DNA of 12,664 nucleotides from an uncultured Lachnospiraceae bacterium. GTDB taxonomy: Bacteria; Bacillota; Clostridia; Lachnospirales; Lachnospiraceae. A program made the translations under genes and the position numbers. Positions within the stretch are counted from its first letter, which is position 1. Every line of letters starts with the position of its first letter. A model generated the notes under the pieces. That model searched no databases, was not told the origin of the DNA, and was given only the letters and a program-made list of their open reading frames with translations. Where the stretch lies: the NCBI GenBank assembly GCA_900549995.1, contig URQQ01000094.1, positions 1 through 12,664 on the forward strand. The letters run 5' to 3'. This document shows positions 1 through 5,812 of this stretch, piece after piece.

Positions 1-1234
1 CAGAGGGAAACAAAAACTCAGGCGCGGAGGGATGTTTTACACAGCACAGAGCGGGATCTGGCAGACGGTATGGCTGGAATACGTGCCAGAACAGTATGTC
101 CGGGAGATTATCACGGCGCCGTTGTATGACGAAGGAGCCGTATCAATCAAAGTTCAGGCGAATGTCCTCAGCAGGATCAAAATACAGATTGATGGTGAGG
201 AAGCGGTGGAGGCTTTCAGCCAGGAAGAAGTAAGAATTCCTCTGAAAAACCTTCATCCATGGACACCGGAAACTCCGTTTTTATATCAGTTTTCCATTGA
301 GATGGGGGAGGATCTTGTAAAAAGCTATTTTGCCCTCCGGAAATTTTCGGTTGAAAAGGATGAAAAAGGGGTTGTAAGACTCTGTCTGAATCATCAGCCG
401 TACTATCAAAAAGGCATACTGGATCAGGGATACTGGCCGGATGGCCTTTACACAGCTCCGGCGGACGAGGCAATGATCTTTGATATTAAGGAAATGAAGA
501 AGATGGGATTTAATATGATCCGCAAGCATCTGAAAATCGAGCCTCAGCGGTGGTATTATCATTGTGACAGGCTTGGCATGATCGTGTGGCAGGATATGGT
601 AAATGGAGGTACGGCATATAAGCACTGGTTTGTCACATATGCAGCGACATTTCTCTCCAGATGCAGGATCAGAATTCCGGATGGCCTGTCATTTCTGATG
701 TCACGCAGTGACAAAAGCGGAAGAAGAGAGTATATGTTTGAGCTTGAAGAGACGATTCATCGTCTTTACTCCCATCCCAGTATCTGTACATGGGTACTTT
801 TTAATGAAGGATGGGGGCAGTTTAATGCGCAGGATATGACTGAACTTGCAAGGAGGCTGGACCGTGGTCGCCTGATTGACCAGGCGAGCGGATGGTTTGA
901 CCAGGGCGGCGGTGATATTGTAAGTATCCATAACTATTTTTTCAGACTGAACATCCACCGGGAGGAGAAACGTGCGGCTGTGCTTTCTGAATTTGGAGGG
1001 TTTTCCATGCGGGTGAAAGAACACAGCACGGGCAGGAAGGTTTATGGGTACCGCATCTTTCATGCCCGGAAAGCCTTAAATAAAGCGTACCGGCGGCTGA
1101 TGGATCAGATGGTACGGCCAAAGGCGGCTGACGGGCTCTGTGGATCGGTCTATACGCAGCTGTCGGATGTGGAAGATGAAGTGAACGGGATTTTTACTTA
1201 TGACAGGGAAATAAAAAAGATAGATCAGGCTTAA
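1..1234 (+). CDS. Glycoside hydrolase family 2 protein, 3' part (5' end outside window)
   Basis: The reading frame is open from base 2, upstream of the first ATG at 32. The residues before that ATG (RGKQKLRRGG) continue naturally into the GH2 sugar-binding domain (MFYTAQSGIWQTVWLE), so the ATG is internal and the true start lies off the left edge. Counting from that Met, the end of the jelly-roll domain is followed by an Ig-like domain (about 25-110) and a TIM barrel. The barrel carries the acid/base in FNEGWGQF (Glu259) and the nucleophile in LSEFGGF (Glu320). The family landmarks WQDMVNGG, QASGWFDQGGGD and YTQLSDVEDEVNGIFTYDR are present, and the last of these is the usual C-terminus, so the 3' end is complete. 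The enzyme should hydrolyse a beta-linked sugar (beta-galactoside, beta-glucuronide or similar); substrate cannot be read from this part. No signal peptide can be judged. No clear terminator follows before the DedA gene. Confidence 0.9.
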   Translation, partial: RGKQKLRRGGMFYTAQSGIWQTVWLEYVPEQYVREIITAPLYDEGAVSIKVQANVLSRIKIQIDGEEAVEAFSQEEVRIPLKNLHPWTPETPFLYQFSIEMGEDLVKSYFALRKFSVEKDEKGVVRLCLNHQPYYQKGILDQGYWPDGLYTAPADEAMIFDIKEMKKMGFNMIRKHLKIEPQRWYYHCDRLGMIVWQDMVNGGTAYKHWFVTYAATFLSRCRIRIPDGLSFLMSRSDKSGRREYMFELEETIHRLYSHPSICTWVLFNEGWGQFNAQDMTELARRLDRGRLIDQASGWFDQGGGDIVSIHNYFFRLNIHREEKRAAVLSEFGGFSMRVKEHSTGRKVYGYRIFHARKALNKAYRRLMDQMVRPKAADGLCGSVYTQLSDVEDEVNGIFTYDREIKKIDQA

Positions 1235-1303
1235 ATTCAGGGAAGATGTCATGTTTGGTACAGATTGTTCATAATGTATGTATAAAGAGAATCGGAGCAG
1301 TTT

Positions 1304-1933
1304 ATGCAGAATCTTATTATTGACATTATGAATCATTATGGGTATATCGGGGTGATATTCCTGATTGCCGTCGAGAACATCTTCCCGCCGATACCATCGG
1401 AGGTTATTCTCACATTCGGGGGATTCCTCACTACCTGTACAAGGCTTGATGTCTGGCTTGTTATTCTTGCAGCGACAGCCGGATCGGCAGCAGGCGCTGT
1501 TGTACTGTATGGTGTGGGATACCTTGTGAAACCCGACGCGCTCGCAGGCATTTTGTCGGGAAAAACAGGCAGAATACTGAGGTTAAAACCAGAGGACGTG
1601 TACCATGCACAAGAGTGGTTTAACAGTAAAGGTAATCTGACTGTATTTTTTTGCCGTTTTATTCCGATTATCCGCAGTCTGATTTCTATTCCGGCAGGGA
1701 TGGCTAAAATGAACATGGGAAAATTCATGGGGATGACTTTAACAGGAACGCTGATCTGGAATATTGTGCTCGTATGGCTTGGACGGCTCGCCGGGGAATC
1801 ATGGGGCAGAGTGGCTGCATATATGGATACATATTCATCTGTCGGCAAAGCCGTAATAATAGTTGGAATTTTGGCAGCAGTTATGGTATTTTATTATAAG
1901 AGACAGAAAAAGAAAAGGAAACTGGATATTTAA
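1304..1933 (+). CDS. DedA-family (VTT domain) integral membrane protein
   Basis: This is a 209-residue hydrophobic protein of the DedA/SNARE-associated (VTT) family. Known members include lipid-carrier flippases such as those recycling undecaprenyl phosphate. Visible signatures are an early re-entrant segment with ENIFPPIPSEVILTFGGF (about residues 23-40) and the second motif FFCRFIPIIRSLISIPAGMA (about 112-131), which carries the conserved arginines and the Pro-Ala-Gly turn. Hydrophobic stretches follow at about 144-160 and 184-200, and the tail is very basic (KRQKKKRKLD), as expected for a cytoplasmic C-terminus. The start is supported by a GGAG-like site seven to eight bases upstream. It lies 69 bases after the GH2 gene with no terminator between, so read-through is possible. 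I found no convincing promoter of its own. The transported lipid cannot be told from the sequence. Confidence 0.9.
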   Translation: MQNLIIDIMNHYGYIGVIFLIAVENIFPPIPSEVILTFGGFLTTCTRLDVWLVILAATAGSAAGAVVLYGVGYLVKPDALAGILSGKTGRILRLKPEDVYHAQEWFNSKGNLTVFFCRFIPIIRSLISIPAGMAKMNMGKFMGMTLTGTLIWNIVLVWLGRLAGESWGRVAAYMDTYSSVGKAVIIVGILAAVMVFYYKRQKKKRKLDI

Positions 1934-1939
1934 TTCCGC

Positions 1940-1973
1940 GGGCGTGTGAAAGACACGCTCTGTTTTCCGTTTT
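1940..1973 (+). terminator. Weak hairpin terminator or attenuator after the DedA gene
   Basis: GGGCGTGT (1940-1947, including one G-U pair) pairs with ACACGCTC (1953-1960) around a GAAAG loop. An imperfect T-rich run (TCTGTTTTCCGTTTT) follows. It sits just after the DedA stop and only about 20 bases before the next gene's start, so it may permit partial read-through. Confidence 0.5.
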
Positions 1974-1992
1974 ACAAAAAGGAGATATGACA

Positions 1993-2547
1993 ATGAAACT
2001 GATGATAGCATCTGATATTCACGGCGCAGCCGGTTACTGCAGCCAAATGCTGGAAGCATACAGAAGAGAAGAAGCAGACAAGCTTGTGATCCTTGGAGAT
2101 ATCCTGTATCATGGCCCGCGCAATGATCTGCCAAAAGAGTATGCACCGAAGGAAGTGCTGCAAATGCTCAATGAAGTGAAAGAGGAACTGCTCTGTGTCA
2201 GGGGAAACTGTGATACAGAGGTGGATCAGATGGTGCTGGAATTTCCGATGATGGCTGACTATGCGGTTTTTTATCTGGGCGGACGCATGGTATATGTCAC
2301 ACACGGACATCATATGAACCCACAGAACCCTCCGATGCTGAAAGAAGGAGATATCCTGATCAATGGGCATACTCATGTTCCAAAATTCGAGAAGATAGAT
2401 ACATTTTATTATATGAACCCAGGTTCTGTATCGATTCCGAAAGAGAATTCTGTACATGGGTATATGACGTACACGGAAAAAGACGATCTGTATCAGTGGA
2501 AAGATCTGAAAGGATCTGTTTACATGGAGGCAAATATTTCATACTAG
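1993..2547 (+). CDS. yfcE: YfcE-type metallophosphoesterase
   Basis: A 184-residue protein of the calcineurin-like phosphoesterase superfamily, YfcE/MJ0936 subgroup. Members hydrolyse phosphodiesters in vitro with a two-metal centre; the physiological substrate is generally unknown. All five metal and catalytic motifs are present in order: SDIHG (Asp8, His10), LGDILYHGPRN (Asp36, Asn44), GNCD (Asn72, Asp74), THGH (His104, His106) and NGHTH (His126, His128). The YfcE-like ending NPGSVSIPK is also present. There is an in-frame ATG at 1987, but the AAGGAG ribosome site ends two to three bases before it. The ATG at 1993 has an eight-base spacing and gives the usual family start MKLMIASDIHG, so I choose 1993. 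It is cytoplasmic. Its stop codon overlaps the ribosome site of the next gene, so it is probably cotranscribed with the ThrE pair. Confidence 0.92.
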   Translation: MKLMIASDIHGAAGYCSQMLEAYRREEADKLVILGDILYHGPRNDLPKEYAPKEVLQMLNEVKEELLCVRGNCDTEVDQMVLEFPMMADYAVFYLGGRMVYVTHGHHMNPQNPPMLKEGDILINGHTHVPKFEKIDTFYYMNPGSVSIPKENSVHGYMTYTEKDDLYQWKDLKGSVYMEANISY

Positions 2548-2562
2548 GAGGAAGCTGCGTAA

Positions 2563-3516
2563 GTGGAAAAAGAATTGAGGGAAGAAGAACTCTTGGAGGA
2601 AGAAGATCAGCTGGAAGACCTTCCGGATGATCTGAGGCTGGAACTGGAGAAAGAGAAAAGGCAGGAACGAAGGGAAGATCCGACGGGAAATGAACCGGAG
2701 GAGGAGATAAAAGAACCGGAAGAATATATGACTCCCTACGAGCAGAAGCAGGTACTGGAGCTTGCCGTTGAAGCCGGCAGGGTGCTTTTGAAGAATGGGG
2801 CAGAGATTTTTCGTGTGGAGGAGACGATAGAACACATCTGCCATCGGTTTCAGATTGAGAAAGTAGATACCTTTATTATGAGCAACGGGATTCTGATTAC
2901 TGCGGAGTATGCAGGGGAAGATATATTTGCAAAAGTCAAACATGTTCCGCTCTCCGGGATTCATCTGGGAATTGTCACAGAAGTAAACAATCTTTCCAGG
3001 GAAATCGCAGCAGGAAAAATCGGTGTCGATGAGGCCATGGAACGTCTGAGGGAAATAGAACAGATGCCTCCGAAGAAGAATATTTACAGGATTCTTGCAG
3101 CTGGACTTGGAAGTGGCAGTTTCTGTTATCTTTTGAAAGGGAATGTCTGGGAAAGCTTGATTTCGTTCTGTATTGGTATGGTACTGTATGTATTTGTGAT
3201 ATTTGCGGAGCGGCATAAGATGTCCAAAATTATTGTCAATATTGTCGGCGGCGGTCTGATCACCGTCCTGGCTGTCCTGGCGAAATACATGGATTTTCCA
3301 TTTCCTGTCAGTCTTGACAAAATGATCATCGGGTCAATTCTTCCTCTTGTGCCAGGGGTTGCTTTTACCAATGCAATACGCGATATTGCCAACAGTGATT
3401 TTATCTCCGGTACGGTGCGGATGATTGATGCCCTGCTCGTGTTCGTCTATATGGCCATCGGCGTTGGGTTTATTTTAGGTTTCTACTATAATATATTAGG
3501 AGGGACGGCATTATGA
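2563..3516 (+). CDS. Threonine/serine exporter family protein, N-terminal (ThrE_1, DUF1212) subunit
   Basis: A 317-residue protein with the ThrE N-terminal family domain (formerly DUF1212). ThrE-type proteins export threonine and serine. In many Firmicutes the protein is split into two genes, as here. Residues 1-55 are an extremely acidic extension (26 Asp/Glu). The conserved cytoplasmic part (about 62-165) contains LELAVEAGRVLLKNGAEIFR and TFIMSNGILITAEY. Membrane segments lie at about 175-192, 197-216, 224-243, 255-275 and 288-312, and LPLVPGVAF is the pore-like motif shared with the partner. The start is GTG at 2563 behind AGGAGG (2546-2551), which overlaps the previous gene's stop. The internal ATG at 2728 would remove the acidic tail but lacks a suitably spaced ribosome site. 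The stop overlaps the next gene by ATGA, which implies translational coupling. Substrate is inferred from the family only. Confidence 0.88.
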   Translation: MEKELREEELLEEEDQLEDLPDDLRLELEKEKRQERREDPTGNEPEEEIKEPEEYMTPYEQKQVLELAVEAGRVLLKNGAEIFRVEETIEHICHRFQIEKVDTFIMSNGILITAEYAGEDIFAKVKHVPLSGIHLGIVTEVNNLSREIAAGKIGVDEAMERLREIEQMPPKKNIYRILAAGLGSGSFCYLLKGNVWESLISFCIGMVLYVFVIFAERHKMSKIIVNIVGGGLITVLAVLAKYMDFPFPVSLDKMIIGSILPLVPGVAFTNAIRDIANSDFISGTVRMIDALLVFVYMAIGVGFILGFYYNILGGTAL

Positions 3517-3986
3517 TTGCAAATCTGGTTTTGCCCTTTCTCGGAACGATCGCATTCTCCATTCTGTTTAATGTGGATAAAAAATTCTATATCTGCTGCG
3601 GAATCACAGGAATGGCTGGGTGGATCTGTTATTGCCTCACCATCGATTATGCTTCAGCCGCGGTCTGTTCTTTTCTTGGGACGATTGTTGTTGTGTTGTT
3701 ATCCAGGGTGTTTGCTGTATGGAAGAAATGTCCCATTACGGTGTTTTTGATTTCCGGGATATTCCCTCTTGTGCCGGGAGCTGGTGTGTATTATACTGCA
3801 TATAATCTGGTTACAAATAACCTTGTCATCGCAAGCCAGAAAGGGATTGAATCTGTGAAAGTCGCATTTGGCATTGTGCTTGGGATTGTATTTGTCGTAT
3901 CGATTCCCAAGAAATGGTTCTTCATCAGTTATTGGAAGAAAAGAAGCAAGGAGAAAGAGAAAGACATTCTGGTTGTCAGAAGATAA
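3513..3986 (+). CDS. Threonine/serine exporter family protein, C-terminal (ThrE_2, DUF3815) subunit
   Basis: A 157-residue membrane protein matching the second half of ThrE. It has about four to five hydrophobic segments (roughly residues 2-18, 23-41, 45-64, 75-97 and 117-135) and a basic tail (KKRSKEKEKD). The segment ISGIFPLVPGAGVYY repeats the PLVPG motif of the preceding gene, consistent with two structurally related halves forming one transporter. The start codon overlaps the upstream stop (ATGA), and an AGGAGG-like site lies in the end of the upstream gene, so the two subunits should be made in step. The protein acts in the cytoplasmic membrane. A hairpin terminator follows 16 bases after the stop and ends the apparent yfcE-thrE operon. 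Export of Thr/Ser is family knowledge; the actual substrate is not shown by the sequence. Confidence 0.87.
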   Translation: MIANLVLPFLGTIAFSILFNVDKKFYICCGITGMAGWICYCLTIDYASAAVCSFLGTIVVVLLSRVFAVWKKCPITVFLISGIFPLVPGAGVYYTAYNLVTNNLVIASQKGIESVKVAFGIVLGIVFVVSIPKKWFFISYWKKRSKEKEKDILVVRR

Positions 3987-4002
3987 AGATACCGGAAACG
4001 CA

Positions 4003-4028
4003 AAAGGCTGGGAATTTCCCAGCCTTTT
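4003..4028 (+). terminator. Intrinsic terminator after the ThrE operon
   Basis: AAAAGGCTGG (4003-4012) pairs perfectly with CCAGCCTTTT (4019-4028) around a GAATTT loop. The A and T tracts flank the GC core, so it could work in both orientations, though no convergent gene is present. Confidence 0.85.
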
Positions 4029-4085
4029 GAATATGTATTTATAAATAAATATGGCACTTTGGAAAATAATAGTAACGAATTGATA

Positions 4086-4102
4086 AAAATTCCGTGAATT
4101 TT
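4086..4102. repeat. Perfect short inverted repeat upstream of the GNAT promoter
   Basis: AAAATTC-CGT-GAATTTT is a 7-base perfect inverted repeat with a 3-base centre, ending five bases before the -35 hexamer of the promoter for the acetyltransferase gene. It could be an operator or activator site. No regulator is suggested by the neighbours. Confidence 0.4.
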
Positions 4103-4107
4103 GTGGA

Positions 4108-4136
4108 TTGAACTTCCCAGGCCACACTGTTATGAT
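4108..4136 (+). promoter_or_regulatory. Promoter for the GNAT acetyltransferase gene
   Basis: TTGAAC (4108-4113), a 17-base spacer and TATGAT (4131-4136) form a good vegetative promoter. It sits after the preceding terminator and leaves a leader of roughly 85 bases. A weaker alternative (TTGTGT at 4163, TTTAAT at 4186, also 17 apart) lies closer to the gene. The rest of the 3987-4229 gap is AT-rich with no other gene-like content. Confidence 0.6.
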
Positions 4137-4229
4137 TAATTTATAAATCAACGTGACGGAAATTGTGTTTTAAAAGAGGCATTATTTTAATGGAATGATG
4201 AATATATTATGACAGAAAGGTGAGAAAAC

Positions 4230-4823
4230 ATGCAGTATAAAATCCGCTTGGCTATGAAGGAGGATGTTGGGGATATTCTGAGAATCTATACGCCGTACAT
4301 TTTAAATTCTACGGCAACATTTGAATATGAGGTGCCGTCGCTGAAGGAATTTACAAGCCGTTTTGAGAGAATTACGAATGAATTTCCATGGCTGGTGTGC
4401 GAGACAGATGGAAAAGTAATCGGTTATGCGTATGCTGAGCGGGCGTTTGAGCGGGCTGCCTATCAGTGGAACGCGGACCTGGCAGTTTATATTGATGAGA
4501 GATACCAGCGGAAGGGAATTGCGAGAAAATTCTATGAATGTCTGGAACGGTTTCTGGTTCTTCAGGGATATTATAATGTATACACGGCAGTGACCGGAGT
4601 AAATGATGCCAGTATACAGTTTCATCATTCTCTTGGCTATGAAAAGTTTGCCAATTTCAGGAATTCCGGATATAAGTCAGGCCGGTGGCTGGATGTGGTT
4701 TGGTTTGAAAAAGGTCTGGGGGAATACCGGCCGGAGCCTGAAATTCCGTGTCCGTTTCCGCTCCTTGGAAAGAGTCTGATACAGCGGGCGATGGAAGATG
4801 CAAAAACAGTGTGGGAAGCCTGA
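4230..4823 (+). CDS. GNAT-family N-acetyltransferase (phosphinothricin acetyltransferase / MnaT-like)
   Basis: A 197-residue acetyl-CoA-dependent N-acetyltransferase of the PAT/YncA branch. Members acetylate the amino group of small amino-acid-like compounds such as methionine sulfoximine, phosphinothricin or free amino acids. Family marks are IRLAMKEDVGDILRIYTPYI (about 5-24), with the STATFEYEVPS segment that precedes the substrate pocket. The core strand DLAVYIDERYQRKGIARKF (about 88-106) holds the acetyl-CoA loop Q-R-K-G-I-A. VNDASIQFHHSLGYEKF (about 131-147) and GYKSGRWLDVVWFEK complete the fold. The C-terminal 30 residues (from GEYRPEPEIPCPFPLL) extend slightly past the usual end. The start has an AAGGTGAG ribosome site at the right distance. 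Downstream, on the same strand, is the sirtuin-like gene, which has its own promoter. The exact substrate cannot be deduced; an annotation of herbicide resistance would be an over-call. Confidence 0.88.
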   Translation: MQYKIRLAMKEDVGDILRIYTPYILNSTATFEYEVPSLKEFTSRFERITNEFPWLVCETDGKVIGYAYAERAFERAAYQWNADLAVYIDERYQRKGIARKFYECLERFLVLQGYYNVYTAVTGVNDASIQFHHSLGYEKFANFRNSGYKSGRWLDVVWFEKGLGEYRPEPEIPCPFPLLGKSLIQRAMEDAKTVWEA

Positions 4824-4866
4824 CCGTGGGAACAGGCAACTATGTGAAAAAAATATCAGATGCAGA

Positions 4867-4895
4867 TTGAAATCAGCACGTTAATGTGCTAAAAT
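4867..4895 (+). promoter_or_regulatory. Promoter of the sirtuin-like gene with a palindromic operator in the spacer
   Basis: TTGAAA (4867-4872) and TAAAAT (4890-4895) are 17 bases apart. The near-perfect palindrome AGCACGTTAATGTGCT (4875-4890) fills almost the whole spacer and touches the -10 box. A protein bound there would block RNA polymerase, so repression is the likely mode. The promoter geometry is seen directly; the operator role is inferred. Confidence 0.65.
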
Positions 4896-4911
4896 GTAAC
4901 CCTGGAGGAGA

Positions 4912-4941
4912 GTTCCCCCATTTTGAAGGGAAAAGGGGGAC
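4912..4941 (+). promoter_or_regulatory. Strong leader hairpin upstream of the sirtuin-like gene
   Basis: TCCCCC (4914-4919) and TTTT (4921-4924) pair with AAAA (4931-4934) and GGGGGA (4935-4940). The loop is GAAGGG and one A is bulged. There is no T run directly after it, so it is not a simple terminator. A strong GGAGGAG site (4904-4910) lies just before it, followed by a possible TTG-initiated seven-codon frame (4923-4946) lying largely in the hairpin. The true ribosome site of the gene (AGGAAAG, 4964-4970) lies beyond it. Confidence 0.5.
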
Positions 4942-4977
4942 GATAGGCATAGTGTCACGGGAAAGGAAAGAGTTTTT

Positions 4978-5721
4978 ATGAAAGAAGACAGCTTGAGAAA
5001 GATATTAAAAGCCAGTAATTACACCGTTGCATTGAGTGGTTTTGGAATGTTGATTGAAAGTGGGTATCCGGCTCTGAGAGATGGGGAAGAATCTTATGAG
5101 ATTGAAGAAAAATACGGATATTCTATGGAGGAGCTTTTTCACAGCAGCTTTTATTCTACGAGGAAGGAGCTGTTTTATAAGTTTTACAGAAATGAGATTC
5201 TTGGGGCACTGAGTACACCGCCGGGCCAATGTTTTTACCATCTGGCAGAACTGGAAAAGGAAGGGCTGGTCCAGTCGGTGATTACACGCCGCATTTTTGG
5301 ACTTCCCGGCAGGGCAGGATGCACAAATGTGATAGAGCTTCACGGAAGTGTCTATGATAATTATTGCCCGCACTGCGGGACAAAGTACCCGGTTGAATTT
5401 CTAAGAGACTGCGGGAAGGTGCCGCTTTGCACAAAGTGTAATACGCCGGTACGTCCCAATGTATGCCTGTATGGAGAGATGGTAGATAATGCTGTCATGA
5501 CAAGGGCGGCGCTGGAAGTAGAGAAGGCAGATGTCCTTCTTGTACTCGGGACGAATTTAAAAACATATCTGTGTGAACAGCTGACAGGGTATTATAAAGG
5601 TGATAAATTGATTCTCATTTCACCGACGAAGCATTTTTCAGACCGGTATGCGGATGTTATCATCCATGAGCGTGTGGAAGAAGCGCTTGGAAAGGCGGTT
5701 GAACCGTCAGACAGCCTCTGA
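4978..5721 (+). CDS. Sirtuin (Sir2)-like protein with a degenerate NAD-binding signature
   Basis: A 247-residue protein with the overall sirtuin plan: an N-terminal Rossmann start (VALSGFGMLIESGYPALRDG, 17-36), a helical insert with EIEEKYGYSMEELFHSS (41-57), the catalytic-type IELHGS (His122), a zinc ribbon (Cys130, Cys133, Cys151, Cys154), RPNVCLYGE (159-167) and the late NAD strand VLLVLGTNLKTY. Sirtuins normally remove acyl groups from lysine using NAD. Here the GAGIS-ESGIPDFR motif has become GFGML-ESGYPALR. The TQNIDGLHxRAG motif reads TRRIFGLPGRAG (103-114), so the usual Gln, Asn and Asp that handle NAD are lost while the following His is kept. No frameshift is present and the ribosome site AGGAAAG is well placed. 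It may be an inactive or altered-activity sirtuin, or one binding another nucleotide. It is driven by its own promoter with a palindromic operator. Confidence 0.85.
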   Translation: MKEDSLRKILKASNYTVALSGFGMLIESGYPALRDGEESYEIEEKYGYSMEELFHSSFYSTRKELFYKFYRNEILGALSTPPGQCFYHLAELEKEGLVQSVITRRIFGLPGRAGCTNVIELHGSVYDNYCPHCGTKYPVEFLRDCGKVPLCTKCNTPVRPNVCLYGEMVDNAVMTRAALEVEKADVLLVLGTNLKTYLCEQLTGYYKGDKLILISPTKHFSDRYADVIIHERVEEALGKAVEPSDSL

Positions 5722-5729
5722 ATTAAGTA

Positions 5730-5758
5730 TTGTAACAATGCTAAGAGTGGTATATAAT
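5730..5758 (+). promoter_or_regulatory. Promoter of gltX
   Basis: TTGTAA (5730-5735), a 17-base spacer and a perfect TATAAT (5753-5758) form a strong vegetative promoter that begins nine bases after the sirtuin-like stop codon. It predicts a leader of about 48 bases, too short for a T-box. Confidence 0.75.
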
Positions 5759-5768
5759 AGGGCTTGAA

Positions 5769-5786
5769 CCATTTCCAGAGAAATGG
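5769..5786 (+). promoter_or_regulatory. Hairpin near the 5' end of the gltX leader
   Basis: CCATTTC (5769-5775) and GAAATGG (5780-5786) pair perfectly around a CAGA loop. It begins within a few bases of the predicted transcription start and ends about 10 bases before the AGGAG ribosome site (5797-5801). It may protect the messenger's 5' end. It contains the in-frame ATG at 5783, which argues against that codon being the start. Confidence 0.4.
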
Positions 5787-5812
5787 AAATTAGAACAGGA
5801 GTGTATGGAAAG

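Noticed and set aside
600..760. Possible frameshift in the GH2 gene between WQDMVNGG and the catalytic Glu
   Set aside because: The stretch is a little unusual (YAATFLSRCRIRIPDG) but the frame continues smoothly into SRSDKSGRREY and the acid/base motif, and spacing is normal.
1235..1303. A promoter for the DedA gene
   Set aside because: Several hexamer pairs at about 17-base spacing can be drawn, but each matches the consensus at only two to four positions per box; none stands out.
4978..5721. Sirtuin-like gene as part of an anti-phage defence system (Thoeris, SIR2-HerA or similar)
   Set aside because: It is a small single-domain protein with a zinc ribbon, without an effector or partner domain and with no defence genes nearby. 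Defence SIR2 domains usually keep the catalytic Asn that is missing here.
5783..5812. Upstream in-frame ATG of gltX, adding ten residues
   Set aside because: It sits inside a hairpin without a ribosome site, and the GluRS N-terminus normally begins just before TRFAPSPTG, which fits ATG 5813.
5721..5812. A T-box riboswitch upstream of gltX
   Set aside because: The leader from the promoter is about 50 bases and has no T-box sequence or antiterminator; a T-box needs well over 100 bases.
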